NCBI RefSeq assembly: GCF_000002985.6
Contig: NC_003283.11
Location: 13,702,001-13,766,000, forward strand
Length of the DNA stretch: 64,000 nt
Direction of reading: 5' to 3'
Source: Caenorhabditis elegans
Lineage: Eukaryota; Nematoda; Chromadorea; Rhabditida; Rhabditidae
Numbering within the stretch: the first letter of the stretch is position 1; each line of letters begins with the position of its first letter. This document shows, piece after piece, positions 22,882 to 34,151 of the stretch. Below the pieces are notes generated by a model. That model was not told the origin of the DNA and did not search any database. It was given only the letters and a program-made list of their open reading frames with translations. Both the position numbers and the translations under genes were made by a program.

Positions 22882-23904
22882 CTTGCTCAGAAATACATAT
22901 TTTCATCTTCTTGTTCGTTCTTTTTGTATTGACATGTAGTAGACAGCATCAATTTTTTATGTTCCACCCTCAACTATTTCATAGACTCTTGAACCGTCAG
23001 ACAAAAACAAAATCGTCATAAAATAAAAATATGTTTTATTGCAGAAAAAGTGATTTTTAGAATATCAAAGCAGATATGACGAGCAAGGCATTGTAGACAA
23101 TATAAACATGTGTTTTTGTAATAGCAGTTTTTTTGTAAAATTTGCTATGTTGGAAACTCGGGCTATAAAGGAAAGTGCTTGAATGTTTGAATGGCGTTGT
23201 GGAATGTGAAATCATAACACAATTATTACGGGAAAATTGATGATTCAATTTACTTAAATACAGAAAATTTTAAACAAAAATAAATAATTATGAGCAACAA
23301 TTTGTCAGTTGAAAATTGTTTGATAGGATTTTTAGTTACAGAGTTATGCTTGTTTGAAAAGTTTGATTTTTAACAATACCTGAAAGGGGATACCTTTATG
23401 GCCAGCACTGTTTGCTATGTTTGTGTTTATAGTTTGACCTATCGATCTAAATTCCTGCATGTAGTGATCTGCCCTTAGCCCGCTTGTTTTTGCATTGCCA
23501 CCCTAGGGTGGCAATGCTGTTAATGCTGTTAGGCAATGCTGTTTTGTGTTAAAAGATTTTAGGAGTCGAAACATGCGACAAAGGTCTGGATTGCCTTAAA
23601 AGCTTATACTTTTCGAAAATTTGGCAATTTGCCAAAAATTTGACTGGAATTTTTTTAAATCTAAATTTTTTTTAGTGTTTTGTGATGATATTTGATCGTT
23701 TTGGATCACTATAAGTGTATTTTGACAAAGTTTCCACTTGCGCTACTCCTCCTTTAACTATTTTTTCAACAGCTTTTCTAGTTTTCTTGTCAAAATTTTG
23801 TAGATTATTCGTATATTTTGAGTGAAAATGAAACCACCAAAACACCACTATATTCAAATCATTGATTTTTCAGGACCGATCCAGTTCCACCTACTTTGGA
23901 GACT
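22882..23904. other. Intergenic with repeat fragment and palindrome
   Basis: Region between the divergent CUB-like copy 1 (-) and the F-box gene (+). It includes a 26-bp perfect palindrome (23492-23517) and, at ~23540-23780, a half-copy of the dispersed element found complete at 38683-39118. The promoters of both genes must lie here. Confidence 0.5.
23492..23517. repeat. 26-bp perfect palindrome
   Basis: GCATTGCCACCCT followed directly by its exact reverse complement AGGGTGGCAATGC. It is followed by three near-direct repeats of AATGCTGTT. Confidence 0.85.
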
Positions 23905-24908
23905 ATGCCTTTAGACGTGATGAACAAAATTGTGAACACACTGGGATTCATCAACTCGTGAGAAACATTTTATAGAAACTTCAAAACGTTTAATGAAACA
24001 TTTTCAGATTGGTGCTGATGAAAGTGTCAAAAAAATTAAGTGGATTTGTGAAAGACACTAAATTTGAGATTGATGAGCTTGAAGTATATTTTGAAATTGG
24101 ACGATCCGAAATCCGTTTCAAGCGATACGTTATCGAATTTGTGGCTGAGGTACAACCGTTATCCTTTTCTTACGATTCTTACGAAGAAGATGGCTCTAGA
24201 AAAGACAAAAAGAAAACATTTGTAGCTGGAAAGGGCCAATTGGACCAATTTTCCGAGAATCTCAAGTGGTTGTTTCAAAATAGAAAAATTTCATTGAACA
24301 AATTCAAGTTGGTTATTCCTGACGACGATGATGAGGAGTCCCGCAAGAAATATATGGACTGCGTTGTGGAAGCTCTGAGATCGGCGGAAAATTTGAGTTC
24401 AAGGAATGTAAAAACTTCTTGTCTTTCGTCGGCAGAAATTTCACAAATATTGCCTATCTTCCCTGCAAAAAATCTGGAATACATTGAATTCTTTGAATGC
24501 GACTTTGCTGGATATGAGCAGCTGGTCCATTTGGAGCAATGGAAGAAAGCTGAACGATGTATTAAATGTTCCGAATTGAATATTCCGATGGAGTTCTTCT
24601 TGCAGTTCAAGCGTGTTAAAGTTGATATTGAGCCAGGAGAGGATCCAACTGTAATTCGTGATGTGAGATTTTGTTTACATTGTCTAGTTAAAGCTGATTA
24701 TCAAAATTATTGAATGATTTTTTAGGTGATCGATAATTCCAACAATCTCGAAAGTGTTTTGATTCAGTGTTGCTCAATGAACATCAATTATATCAATGAA
24801 GTCGTCAGTGTCTTTAATTTGAAGGAAGATTCAATGTATCTTACTCCAAACAAGAAATCGTTTACTGTAAATGTTTCTGAACGTCAAATCTTCATTAAAA
24901 CACTCTAA
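23905..24908 (+). CDS. F-box protein with FTH domain (FBXA family)
   Basis: Exons 23905-23957, 24008-24662 and 24726-24908 give 296 aa from ATG 23905. The F-box spans the first intron (MPLDVMNKIVNTLGFINS, then LVLMKVSKKLSGFV). An FTH/DUF38-type C-terminal region follows (EISQILPIFPAKNLEYIEFF, VIDNSNNLESVLIQCCS). F-box A proteins are thought to be substrate adaptors of SCF E3 ligases (Skp1-Cul1). The coding frame is open upstream of 23905 to an acceptor at 23873, so extra N-terminal residues from an unseen upstream exon are possible. A trans-splice directly to that acceptor is also possible. AATAAA at 24992-24997. It is the only + strand gene inside the CUB-like block. Confidence 0.8.
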
Positions 24909-25812
24909 GAATACGACTTGTTCCAAATGAATTTTTATTCGACGTTTGAATGTAATTTTTGATTTCTATTTGATATGTGTACACCAAAAAGAATAAACGT
25001 TTTTGATTTTTCCCAAAATAAAGCTCAATATTCAAAATTTGCTCCTGGAATTGTTCAAGTTTTTGCTGGATGCGCTTGATGGAGTAAAAACGTTCAGGTG
25101 TCCGGTATCAGAATAATTTGCTAATATTAATGTCTGAAACAATCACAATTAGTGAAAGTTACGAATTAAAACGCTAAAAATGGAATAAAATTGCAGTCTG
25201 TGTGCAAACAATAGTTACCGAAAAATATTTCAAAACTGATTGCCGCGCGTTTGCTATAAGACCGCCTGAGATTTTCGAGAAAATTTTTTTGTTTTTTTAC
25301 AAATTTTCTCATTTTCAGACGTTTAAGCCTAAAAAGAAGCTCTCAAACAACTTTTTTTCCAGCCTTGATTCAGTAAAATATAGTGGGATTTCGCAAAATA
25401 AAGGAAATCCTATACTAATTCTAATTTTTTCGAGTTAATGTCTTGAGACCCGAAGAACTCGGGGGATGTCCAATTGGGGGGATTACCAACTCGGGGGATT
25501 GGCCCCGCCCACAGAACCGTGGCTTGCAATACGCCCATTTCTGCAACTGCCGCACGGTTTTAAAACTGTATTTTTATCAATAGAGCGAGGATTAACAAGA
25601 AAACATAATTTTAAAACCGTGCGGCAGTTGCAGAAATGGGCGTATTGCAAGCCACGGTTCTGTGGGCGGGGCAATCCCCCGAGTTGGTAATCCCCCCAAT
25701 TGGACATCCCCCGAGTTCTTCGGGTCTCAATGTCTTGAAGGAGCACAATTATGACTGGTAAAATGCACGAATAAATTTTTATTAAAATAAAATAAACATG
25801 TTTTTGTTGATA
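24909..25812. other. Intergenic with hAT-like MITE
   Basis: Contains the 3' end of the F-box gene (AATAAA 24992-24997), the palindromic MITE at 25445-25728, and a minus-strand AATAAA (25778-25783) that serves CUB-like copy 2. Long mirror-image open frames here belong to the MITE arms. Confidence 0.6.
25445..25728. mobile_element. 284-bp palindromic hAT-like MITE with 8-bp target duplication
   Basis: Two ~120-bp arms (25445-25565, 25609-25728) form a nearly perfect inverted repeat starting GAGACCCGAAGAACTCGG, around a ~43-bp loop. AATGTCTT is repeated exactly on both sides (25437-25444 and 25729-25736). An 8-bp duplication is characteristic of hAT transposases; the element itself encodes nothing. 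One single-base difference (GG/G near 25500) is the only arm mismatch I noticed over the outer 60 bases, so the copy is probably young. Confidence 0.85.
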
Positions 25813-28773
25813 TTATAGCGTTAAAGCTGAAATGACAATGATTAGAAAACCAGCAGAGAATAGAGATGATGTTCCTTTCGTTGTTGTTTCCACGTGAACA
25901 CTTGTTGCGGTGGAGCCCGTCTGCAAAATTATATTGTAAGTTTTAAAACGAACATGGTCATTTCTTTTCGTATAAACTATCGTACCAAACGTTTTGGATT
26001 AACAGTGCTGATTTCTGTGAAAAATTGGGTAGTGCCAATTGTGAAGGAAGAAGGTGTTGTGTGGTGTAGAATTGGGTCGGTAGATATAGGAGTTTGAACC
26101 GATTGAGTTGCAGTTGTGAGATCAACAGTTTTCGAGGTAGTTTTAGAAGTTAAGACACCGGGAATTGGGGTTGTATGAGTGGTAATTGTTAAAGCTGAAG
26201 TAGACGGCGCTGCGGAAGTAGGTGTAGCTGTGTAGGCAAGACTAGATTTTGTGATGACAATTGGTGATAGTTTTGTTGTGGAAGATCTTGTAGTTATGAG
26301 AGAAGGAGTGATTGGGGTTTTTGTAGAAGGTGTTGCGATAGAGGCAGTGGAAATATTTTGTGTTGTTATGGGGATTGGGGTGGTGGATGCAGTTGAACTA
26401 GCCTGTGCCAGTTTTTGGTAAGTCGTTGTACTTTGCATGGGCCTTGTTGATTTTGTGGTTGAACTACTCACATTTATGCTAGTGGTAGTTTTTGATGTGA
26501 TTGGTGAAGATGACTTATTTGTGGTAACAATGGATTGTGATGTAATGGTGCTTGTAACGGTGGAAACAACTGGTGCAGTGCTAGAACTCACTCGAGTAGC
26601 TCGTGTTGAGACTGAGGTAACTATCGGTGCAGTTGAAAAGCTTCCCGAAGGCTAAAACAAAAGAATGCCATACAAAACGATACATGATGAAAAACTCACA
26701 ACTACTGTAGTTCCAGGGCTCTGAGTTGTTCCATCAGGATTCAATCGATCGATCATAACAAAGTTAAGAATGACTTCTGATGTCTTCGATCCTGTATACT
26801 TCAAGTTTAAGTATCTTCCGATCCCTGATAAATAAGCGTCGCTTTTAGTGTCTTTGTTGTATCTAGAAATGTACGTTTAAAAATATATAAGTTAGGATCT
26901 AATTTTCATACTTCTTGTCTAAAGTTGTGAGACCATCAACAGATCCTACTTGCACATCCAGCTCATCTCCATCATTTTCCAGCTTCACTGTTTGAAGATT
27001 AATGGAGAAATTGTAGACTTTCACTGGATCCGAAAAAGTGTAATCAAACTTTGGTTCCGCGGCAGGATTCCAAATTTGTGGAGAGTAGACTGATCTTGAT
27101 TGCCCTGGTGCTGCCGCAAAATCGTTTTGGGGAACTCCAGGCTTTACTACAAAAGTGACAGAAGCATTGTGAATATGGAAGGTAGCCATTGGAGATGGAA
27201 TAAGTTGTGGGAAACTGCTGTTTGAATTGGTGGAATATCTGAAATTGTAGACGTTTTAATAGAATCACGCAAGTATCAACACATACGGATATTTAAGTAC
27301 TGGCTGCAATTTTTGAGTCGGAGACATTCCTTGAACTTCGATATATCCCGATGCATTCTAAACTCATTTTCACTGAATTTATTTTTCTGCGCCTCCTCAA
27401 ACCTCAAATTTCCTGTCAAACGTCATTGCCCCAATTGTGAAGCTCGAGCAATCATTACAAATGAATGTGTACCACGAATCAGGCTCAAGTTCATAATTAC
27501 CCATGTATCCGTCCAATTCCTTATCAGAGTCAATCACAAAAACCGAATATTGACCCATATTTTCGACGGCTGAAAATAATTATTTCCTGAATATTTGATA
27601 TTTTCCGCAACATACTTGATGCATCATTTCCCAAAAGCAATGAATCCGATGGCATTCCATACAAATCCAAAAGTGTCAAAGTGTTTGAAGTTGAGGAAAC
27701 ATCATATTGGGGTCTGCGATACAACTCTGTCAATCTTCCCAAGTATTTCGAATTCAAAATATCATTTCCATCGAAAACGAAAACCTCGTAGATACTTGTA
27801 TCGACAAATCCAGTCTGACGTGACCCATATTTCAAGACTACCTAAAAATTAAAACAAAAACTTGTATAATTTTCCGAAAAAAAAAAACTATAACTCACCT
27901 GATCGTTATCAGCTGCTTGAACAGTGAAATATTTATCAGTCTCAAGTGTTGCATTGAAGTAAGTTCCAGTTGGCTTGATTACTTGTTGATAATTTGTCAC
28001 TGAAAAATGCAGATATTCGAAGTTTACTTGCTCTACCTGCCTATGTGCCTGTGCCTACAGCATGATTTTTTACACATTTAGATTTTGAATTTGCCGTTGT
28101 ATTGACTTTGAATAGTTTATGACGTATTTTTTGAAAATCAAATACTTACTGTCAATGTATGTGTAAGTTGCGAAAAATGTCAAATTTCCAGTTTTAGAGA
28201 TAACTTCATATGGTAGTGTCTGGTTGACAGCATATTCGACTTCCTTTTCGGCTGGTGAAGAAATACTAAACCCGATTATTTTGAAATTAATGAATTGAAT
28301 ATTATTCTAAAATGACTTACTAAAAATAATCGAATTTTATAGAATCACCAGGCGAGACATCGTACACTGCTGACGTTTCCATTTTTATTGCAAATCCCTT
28401 GGGAATATCAAACTGAAATATTTATTCATCTAGAGTTCAAACTGAAAGCTAACTCACAATGTATGTACAGTCAGTTCCAGCCGGAATTTTAGTCATTGAC
28501 GTGGCTCCAGCTGGGATTGCTCCAGTCATCCCGGTGTCTTTGGTAATATGGATTGTAGGACATGCTGAAAATTTTAAATTTATGTACGAAATGTCCTTCT
28601 TACGAGCTCACAAGTATGATGGTTTTGAAATTCCAGACAATACTTATTAGGTAAACTTTCAAAAACTGTTTATTGTAAAAAATATTTTAAAACCTACTGA
28701 AGTCATCGTCAGTTTTAGACAATATAATTAAATTTGAAGTGATTAACAGGAATGCAACAAATCGAGCCGACAT
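25813..28773 (-). CDS. CUB-like protein with mucin-like linker and GPI-type tail (copy 2)
   Basis: Twelve exons: 28773-28698, 28564-28458, 28412-28321, 28265-28150, 27999-27899, 27841-27616, 27569-27403, 27357-27287, 27238-26912, 26862-26700, 26651-25986, 25920-25813; 739 aa, phases consistent. Signal peptide; CUB-like domain with CPTIHITKDTGMTGAIPAGA, FDIPKGFAIKMETSA, EVFVFDGND and LLLGNDAS; a second CUB-like half (WYTFICNDC, GYIEVQGMSPTQKL, YSPQIWNP). Then comes a ~220-residue Ser/Thr-rich segment encoded by one 666-bp exon, and a last exon encoding a hydrophobic tail (FLIIVISALTL), as for GPI attachment. An acceptor lies 3 bases before the ATG (trans-splicing or 5' UTR intron). It is the longest member of the array. 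A cell-surface or luminal coat role is inferred. Confidence 0.82.
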
Positions 28774-29505
28774 GGTCTGAAAATTAATTCTGTGAAATAC
28801 ACATATTGAACACAATTCAGAATCATGTTTAAAAAAATCTCGATGGCAAATATTTGTAGTGTAGACTGTCTGAGTTGCAATTACGTGCATCTTTTTATAG
28901 GAAAAACCCCCGCAGAAACTTATCAGGGCGTTGCTCTCAAAACGGTTATCATCAAATAACGTAAAGTTTCGCAGAAGAAACGATGACGCTATCTTGAGAC
29001 CTTTGACATTGGCGGTAGTTCTTTTGAGACCATTTATCATCATTTTGCGTTCCATTATGGAAATTATTGAAATTGTTTACACTTGGGTGTTTCTTCTGAA
29101 AATGTCTATAAAATAACCACATTAAAAATTGAGCCAGTATGTATGTGCATCATCGTTAGCTCAATCGTTGATTTGATTTTTTCACAGTTTGAAAATCTAT
29201 ATTCACAGTTGATATTCAATGTGGCAATAAAGAACCACGTATGACACTGTGGACTGGCGGAAAAATAACGGTGTTAGTCTTTCAGGTACACCAGATGGAA
29301 AACATCATAGAGTGCCCGGATCTTCGTTACGACAGATAAATCAAATTTTAGCGCAAAAATTTCCTCAATTTGTGCTCTCCGAAAACTGTATTTACGAAGG
29401 ATGTTGCAGTTTTGTGAAGTACGATTTAATTTACTGAACTGAATGTATTTTTCGTTTTAGGCAGAACACAATTATTTTAATAAAAATTTTCATTTAAATT
29501 GAAGA
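28774..29505. other. Promoter region of CUB-like copy 2 and spacer
   Basis: Holds the promoter block described at 28889-28951. The remainder up to the tail of copy 3 at 29506 shows no gene; a 62-residue open frame at 29249 lacks recognisable features. Confidence 0.5.
28889..28951 (-). promoter_or_regulatory. TATA box and paired GATA sites of CUB-like copy 2
   Basis: On the minus strand, TGATAA at 28946-28951 and again at 28920-28925 flank a GAGAGCAACGCCC-type core, followed by CTATAAAA near 28890-28899, about 120 bp before the ATG. The same order of elements recurs upstream of copy 4. Confidence 0.6.
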
Positions 29506-31387
29506 TCATAATAGCAAAATAACAACGATAATTATGAAGGATGATGCAGAAAAAAGAAAACTCGCTCCTCTTGTTGTTGCTTCAGCGTAACCGGTTGTCA
29601 TCGAAGAGCTAGCCTGAAAATTTTGAATTTTAGAAAAAACATGAATTGGCAATTTTTTTTCGATATCAGTATCAGTTGTAAAAAACCAAAAAAGAAAAAG
29701 AGTATATTGAAAGTGCATGGTCGAAAGATACTTTAAGTATAACTTCAATTGAAGAACTTTCTCCGAAAATAAAACATTCTTACATGGCTGTTTACTTCCT
29801 TTAATTTTTAATGTAGTTGATAGTGTTGTTGAGGAGTTAGAGGTAATGTCAGGATGAGTTGTGTAAACCCGTTCAGACGGAACAATCGAACTTACAGATT
29901 GGGAGGCACTAGTAGTACCGACTACTTGCTGATAATTCGGTTTAATGGAAAAGTGAATACATGCGCTTTGAACATGAAAAGTCGCAATCTGGGATGGAAT
30001 TAATCGATGAATATTTTTGTAGGTGTTAGGAGAATATCTGAATAAACAATTATTGACTTGTTCAAAACAAATAAACTTACGGATACTTGATCATTGGTTG
30101 AAGCTTCTGCGTCGGGGTCATTTCCTGGATTTCAAGATAACCGTTTTCACCACCTTTGTATTTTGAATCGAAAGTAATTGACTCGAGGAAAAACGTGGCA
30201 CATTGATTGAAGATAAAAGTGAACCACGAATCATTTTTATTATTAACATTCACCATTGTTCCATTTAACTTTTTGTCCGAATCAATAATCAATATTCGGT
30301 ATTGATCCATATTTTCGATTGCTGAATATTCATAAATGAAGGAACAATTTCAATTGATTAACCTACTAGATGCATCATTTGTCACAAAGAATGATTCAGA
30401 CGGTGTTCCATAAAGATTCAATAATGTCAAAGTGGTTGAAGTGGAATACACTGCAAATTGAGGTGCATTGTACAGCTAAGTGAATCTGCCCAAATAATTT
30501 GAAGGGTCAATAGTTTCTCCATCAAATACAAATATTTCGTAGATCGAGTGATCATAGATTGTTTCCGGAAGAGAGCCATACTTTAGCCCCACCTGAATTG
30601 AACACTTTTATTATTTTAAATTTAAAATTTCTTCAAACCTGATCGTTCTCCAATGCTTTCACAGTGTAAAACTTGTTTGATTCGAGAGTAGTATTGAAGT
30701 ATGTGCCAGTTGGTTTGATAACTTGTTCATAAATTGACACTGAAAATGATTTACGGTATAATGGCTCAAATTGCTACGAGCAAAGAAATATTATGACAAA
30801 TTTCAATTCTATTGACGGACCCGGATAATGAGAATTTTTGTTTCACACTTACTATCAATGAATGAGTAGGTGGCGAAAATGTCAAATTTCCAGTCACAGA
30901 GACAACTTCATAGGCGAGGGTCTGGTTGACAGCATATTCTACTTCTTTGACTGCCGGAGAAGCAATGCTGTTAATTTAATTAAATGTCTAGAGATGAACA
31001 CTTTAAAACTCACTAAAAATTGTCGAATTTGATATGAACATCATGTGAAGCATCGTAAATGGCCGATGTTTCAACTTTCATTGCATATCCTTTTGGGATG
31101 TCGAACTGAAACATTTTGATAGATTTTTTCATAGTTTTTGGGAAACTAAAATGAGAAATAAACAAACTAAATATGTGCAAGATGTCCCTGCAGGCACTTT
31201 GACCATGGAAGTTGCTCCGGAAGGAATAGCTCCAGTGAGACCATAGTCTTTTTTGATGGATGGATTCGGACAAACTAAAAAAAACACATTACAAGACAAA
31301 ATAGCATATTTGCTCACCAAATTCAGCGTTCAAAAGGGCAGCAAAACTTGAAGATATTAATATATAAACCCAGCACTTGAAGATCAT
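29506..31387 (-). pseudogene. CUB-like pseudogene (copy 3): frameshift and nonsense codon
   Basis: Nine exon-like blocks: 31387-31318, 31274-31168, 31105-31014, 30967-30853, 30739-30639, 30592-30367, 30321-30081, 30037-29896, 29613-29506. All splice sites look usable. Block 4 is 115 bp where intact paralogues have 116 bp; the lost base is in an A/T run at 30876-30879. Block 6 carries an in-frame TAG at 30476-30478 where paralogues have GAG (Glu). Without those two lesions the frame would span ~400 residues, ending in a GPI-like hydrophobic tail (FIIIVVILLL). The equivalent of two paralogue exons is fused into one (30321-30081), and the second CUB-like half is shortened. A recent loss is inferred; the gene may be intact in other strains. 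Confidence 0.72.
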
Positions 31388-32383
31388 GGTTGGAAAAAAG
31401 CCATTGGCGGAGAAACTTTTTTTTTGAAACTTAAAAAAGATTGAAATGGACTGTTGAACTGTTGAACTGAGAGAATTAAATAAAGACTGTTGTGATAACG
31501 TTTTCTATGACTAACTTGGGTGTGGTGCAGAATCATAAATGACTGAAAAGGAAAAAATTCACAAGAACACAAATGAGAGCAAATTGTGATAAAACATTTG
31601 AAAGAAGTAATGTTGAATGGGACACCGTCCCAGAACATAATAGGGATTGATATTTAACAGGTGGCCTCAGTGTTCAAAAGGAAATTTGAACATTTTTGGG
31701 TTACGTCTGAGTTTTCGAAACCTCATTGCTTGAGAAGCATATTTAAAAAACTGAAATATTCATAAATTTGTTCTTCTTATTTCCAAATGTTTATCATCCC
31801 TTCTTATCAAAAAATACATTGATTCTCCATTGGGAAAATATAGCTTTTAAAAATTTGAAAACTTACACAGATAATTTGCACAATGCGAAGACCACGAATG
31901 TAAACATACTGTAAACAGTCCCGGTCCTCGATTGCAATGCGCATTATGCTGATAGTGAGACAAAATGTGCACAACCGTGTCTGTTCAAAAAAATAAAACA
32001 CGTTAACTTTCAGTACAAGAAAGAAAAACTGCACCAAAAAAAATTCGGTCAAGTTGTTGTTGATGGGAGAAACAAGCATTATGAACCATTGTTAAGCATT
32101 GTGAAGAAGCATTTGAATCGAGAGAATAAATAACTCATCAACTCCGAACCGAACTGAAATACTGAAAATGATTGGTTGTTCATATACAGGTAAACATGCA
32201 AGCAGCTGACAGTTCTTAAGAAACTTCCTAACATTGTGTTATGTTTCGAAATACTCTGTAGTTTTGAAGTTGATTGATTTTTAAATTTTTGTCAGTGTTT
32301 ACTAATACTAATAAAATAATCGCAACTTTATTTATGTCTGCCATTAAGTCATAAAATTGTCCAGAATTTATTGATATCTTCGT
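31388..32383. other. Spacer with inverted duplicate copy
   Basis: Upstream region of CUB-like copy 3 and downstream region of copy 4. Apart from the repeat at 32038-32265 and short meaningless open frames, nothing was recognised. Confidence 0.5.
32038..32265 (-). repeat. Inverted duplicate, right copy
   Basis: Reverse-oriented counterpart of 20802-21032, about 95% identical by eye. Similarity stops abruptly on both sides. No terminal repeat or target duplication was found that would mark it as a known transposon. Confidence 0.8.
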
Positions 32384-34151
32384 TCAATTAACACCTTGAA
32401 TGCCATACGTGACACGTGCATTGAAAGTGTGGAAAGTTGCCATTTGTGAAGAAATCAATTGTGGGAGACGGTTGCTTGGGCTTGTGGATGCTCTGAAAAA
32501 TTGTACATTCAGAAGAAATTGATGCACTGAAACTCACGGGTAGTTGAGCTTTGCTGGAAGTTTTTGAGTTGGGGACATTTCAGCGACCTCGAGATATCCG
32601 GCGCCATTCTGCAAGTTTACATTTTGAATTTAAACAAAAAATCTCATCGACGTTTGGCGCCAACTTGCTGCTCTTTGCTCAAAAGTATATACACTTGAAT
32701 AAGTTGGAAAACGGTCAAGACTCACCTTATACTTTGAATCGAAAATCAGAGTTTTGATGTTAATACTGGAGCAACCATCACAAATGACAGTAAAGTATGC
32801 ATCAGCATCATCATAGTAGTTGGACATGTATCCAGAATACGGGTTGACAGAGTCCAGAACCATAATGTTGTAAACTTCATAGTTTTCGATGACTGAAAAA
32901 TGAATTCGTTTGTGAAAACATATACATATAAATTCTAATGAGAAATAGTTACCTGATGCGTCGTTTGCAAGTAACATTGAATTAGATGGAGTACGGTACA
33001 AGTTCAAGAATGTGAGAGTATTAGAAGTGGAGTAAATTGCATATTGTGGTGCATGGTAAAGCTCAGTGAATCTTCCCAAATACTCCGCATTTGTGATATC
33101 GTTTCCATCGAAAACGAAAATTTCATAAATAGAACTATCGGCAAATCCACTTTGAAGAGAACCGTATTTAACTGCTACCTGTAAAACGCTAGTTGTGGAT
33201 TCAAACCTGAAAATTTTAAATACCTGTTCGTTCTCTGCTGATTTGAAAGTCAAATACTTGTTTGCCTCGAGAGTAGAGTTGAAGAATGTTCCAGTTGGTT
33301 GCACCACTTGTTGGTAGCCCGTCACTGTAATTATCTCAGTGAGCAGAATTTATTGAAAGAAGAACTCACTGTCAATATAGGTGTAGGTTGCAAAAAATTG
33401 TAGATTACCAGTGACTGATACCACATGGAAAGGAAGTGTCTGGTTGACAGCAAATTCAATTCTTTTCTCAGCTGGAGAAGAAATGCTGAAACAATTAGAT
33501 GTGTTATTGAGAAAAACCATTAGGATAACTCACTAGAAGTAATCAAATCTGATAGAATCTCCAGGTGAGACATCATACAGTGCAGTTGTCTCAAGTTTCA
33601 CTGCAAATCCTTTTGGAATGTCGAACTGAAATTGAAGTACTTATTGCAGTTATTGAATATTAGTTTTTCTGTTATTAAAATGCCACCGCTTTTCTTTAAA
33701 GTTAATTCTACACAAATCTGTTAAGTATTTAATATATGCCTAATTCTCCCAATTCTTTAAAAAAAAACGAATTTATGTAGAAAAAGTTGGCTGCAACTGA
33801 AAAGCGGCGATTTAACTTCAACCGCTTTCACCAGTTTTTCTTCAATCATTTACAATTTGATATCGACCTAGAAAAATTTCGAGAGCTCCAACTTCTACAG
33901 ATAACAATGTACCCAAAAGTTCAAAAACTTACAAAGTATGTGCAGTCTACTCCAGCTGGAACTGTCACCATTGAAGCGGCTCCAGTTGGAATAGCTCCAA
34001 AGATACCATTGTCTTTTGTGATGTGGGTTGTTGGGCAGCCTGCAATAGTTTTTATGAATCGAAATCAACTAATTTGACATCACTTACTGAACTGTGCAGC
34101 CACCACATTCAAAGTCACTAGGAAAACCAAAGCAGAGACTTGACACAGCAT
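32384..34151 (-). CDS. Secreted CUB-like protein, compact form (copy 4)
   Basis: Nine exons: 34151-34088, 34039-33933, 33625-33534, 33485-33370, 33324-33224, 33178-32953, 32892-32726, 32608-32538, 32492-32384; 350 aa, all phases consistent. Signal peptide MLCQVSALVFLVTLNVVAAQ, then CPTTHITKDNGIFGAIPTGA, FDIPKGFAVKLETTA, EIFVFDGNDI, MLLANDAS, YFTVICDGCSSINIK, GYLEVAEMSPTQKLP and a final MATFHTFNARVTYG strand. It stops where copies 2 and 7 continue into a second region and a tail, so it should be fully secreted. An acceptor ends 3 bases before the ATG, suggesting trans-splicing. Exon sizes (107, 92, 116, 101, 226, 167, 71) match copy 2 exactly, evidence for tandem duplication. Confidence 0.85.

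Noticed and set aside
25466-25746. Mirror-image 74- and 87-residue open frames with near-identical proteins
   Set aside because: They are the two arms of the palindromic MITE read from either side.
26437-26655. Plus-strand open frame
   Set aside because: Antisense of the mucin-like exon of CUB-like copy 2.
29249-29437. 62-residue plus-strand open frame
   Set aside because: No similarity recognised, no splice context and no conserved motif; likely chance.
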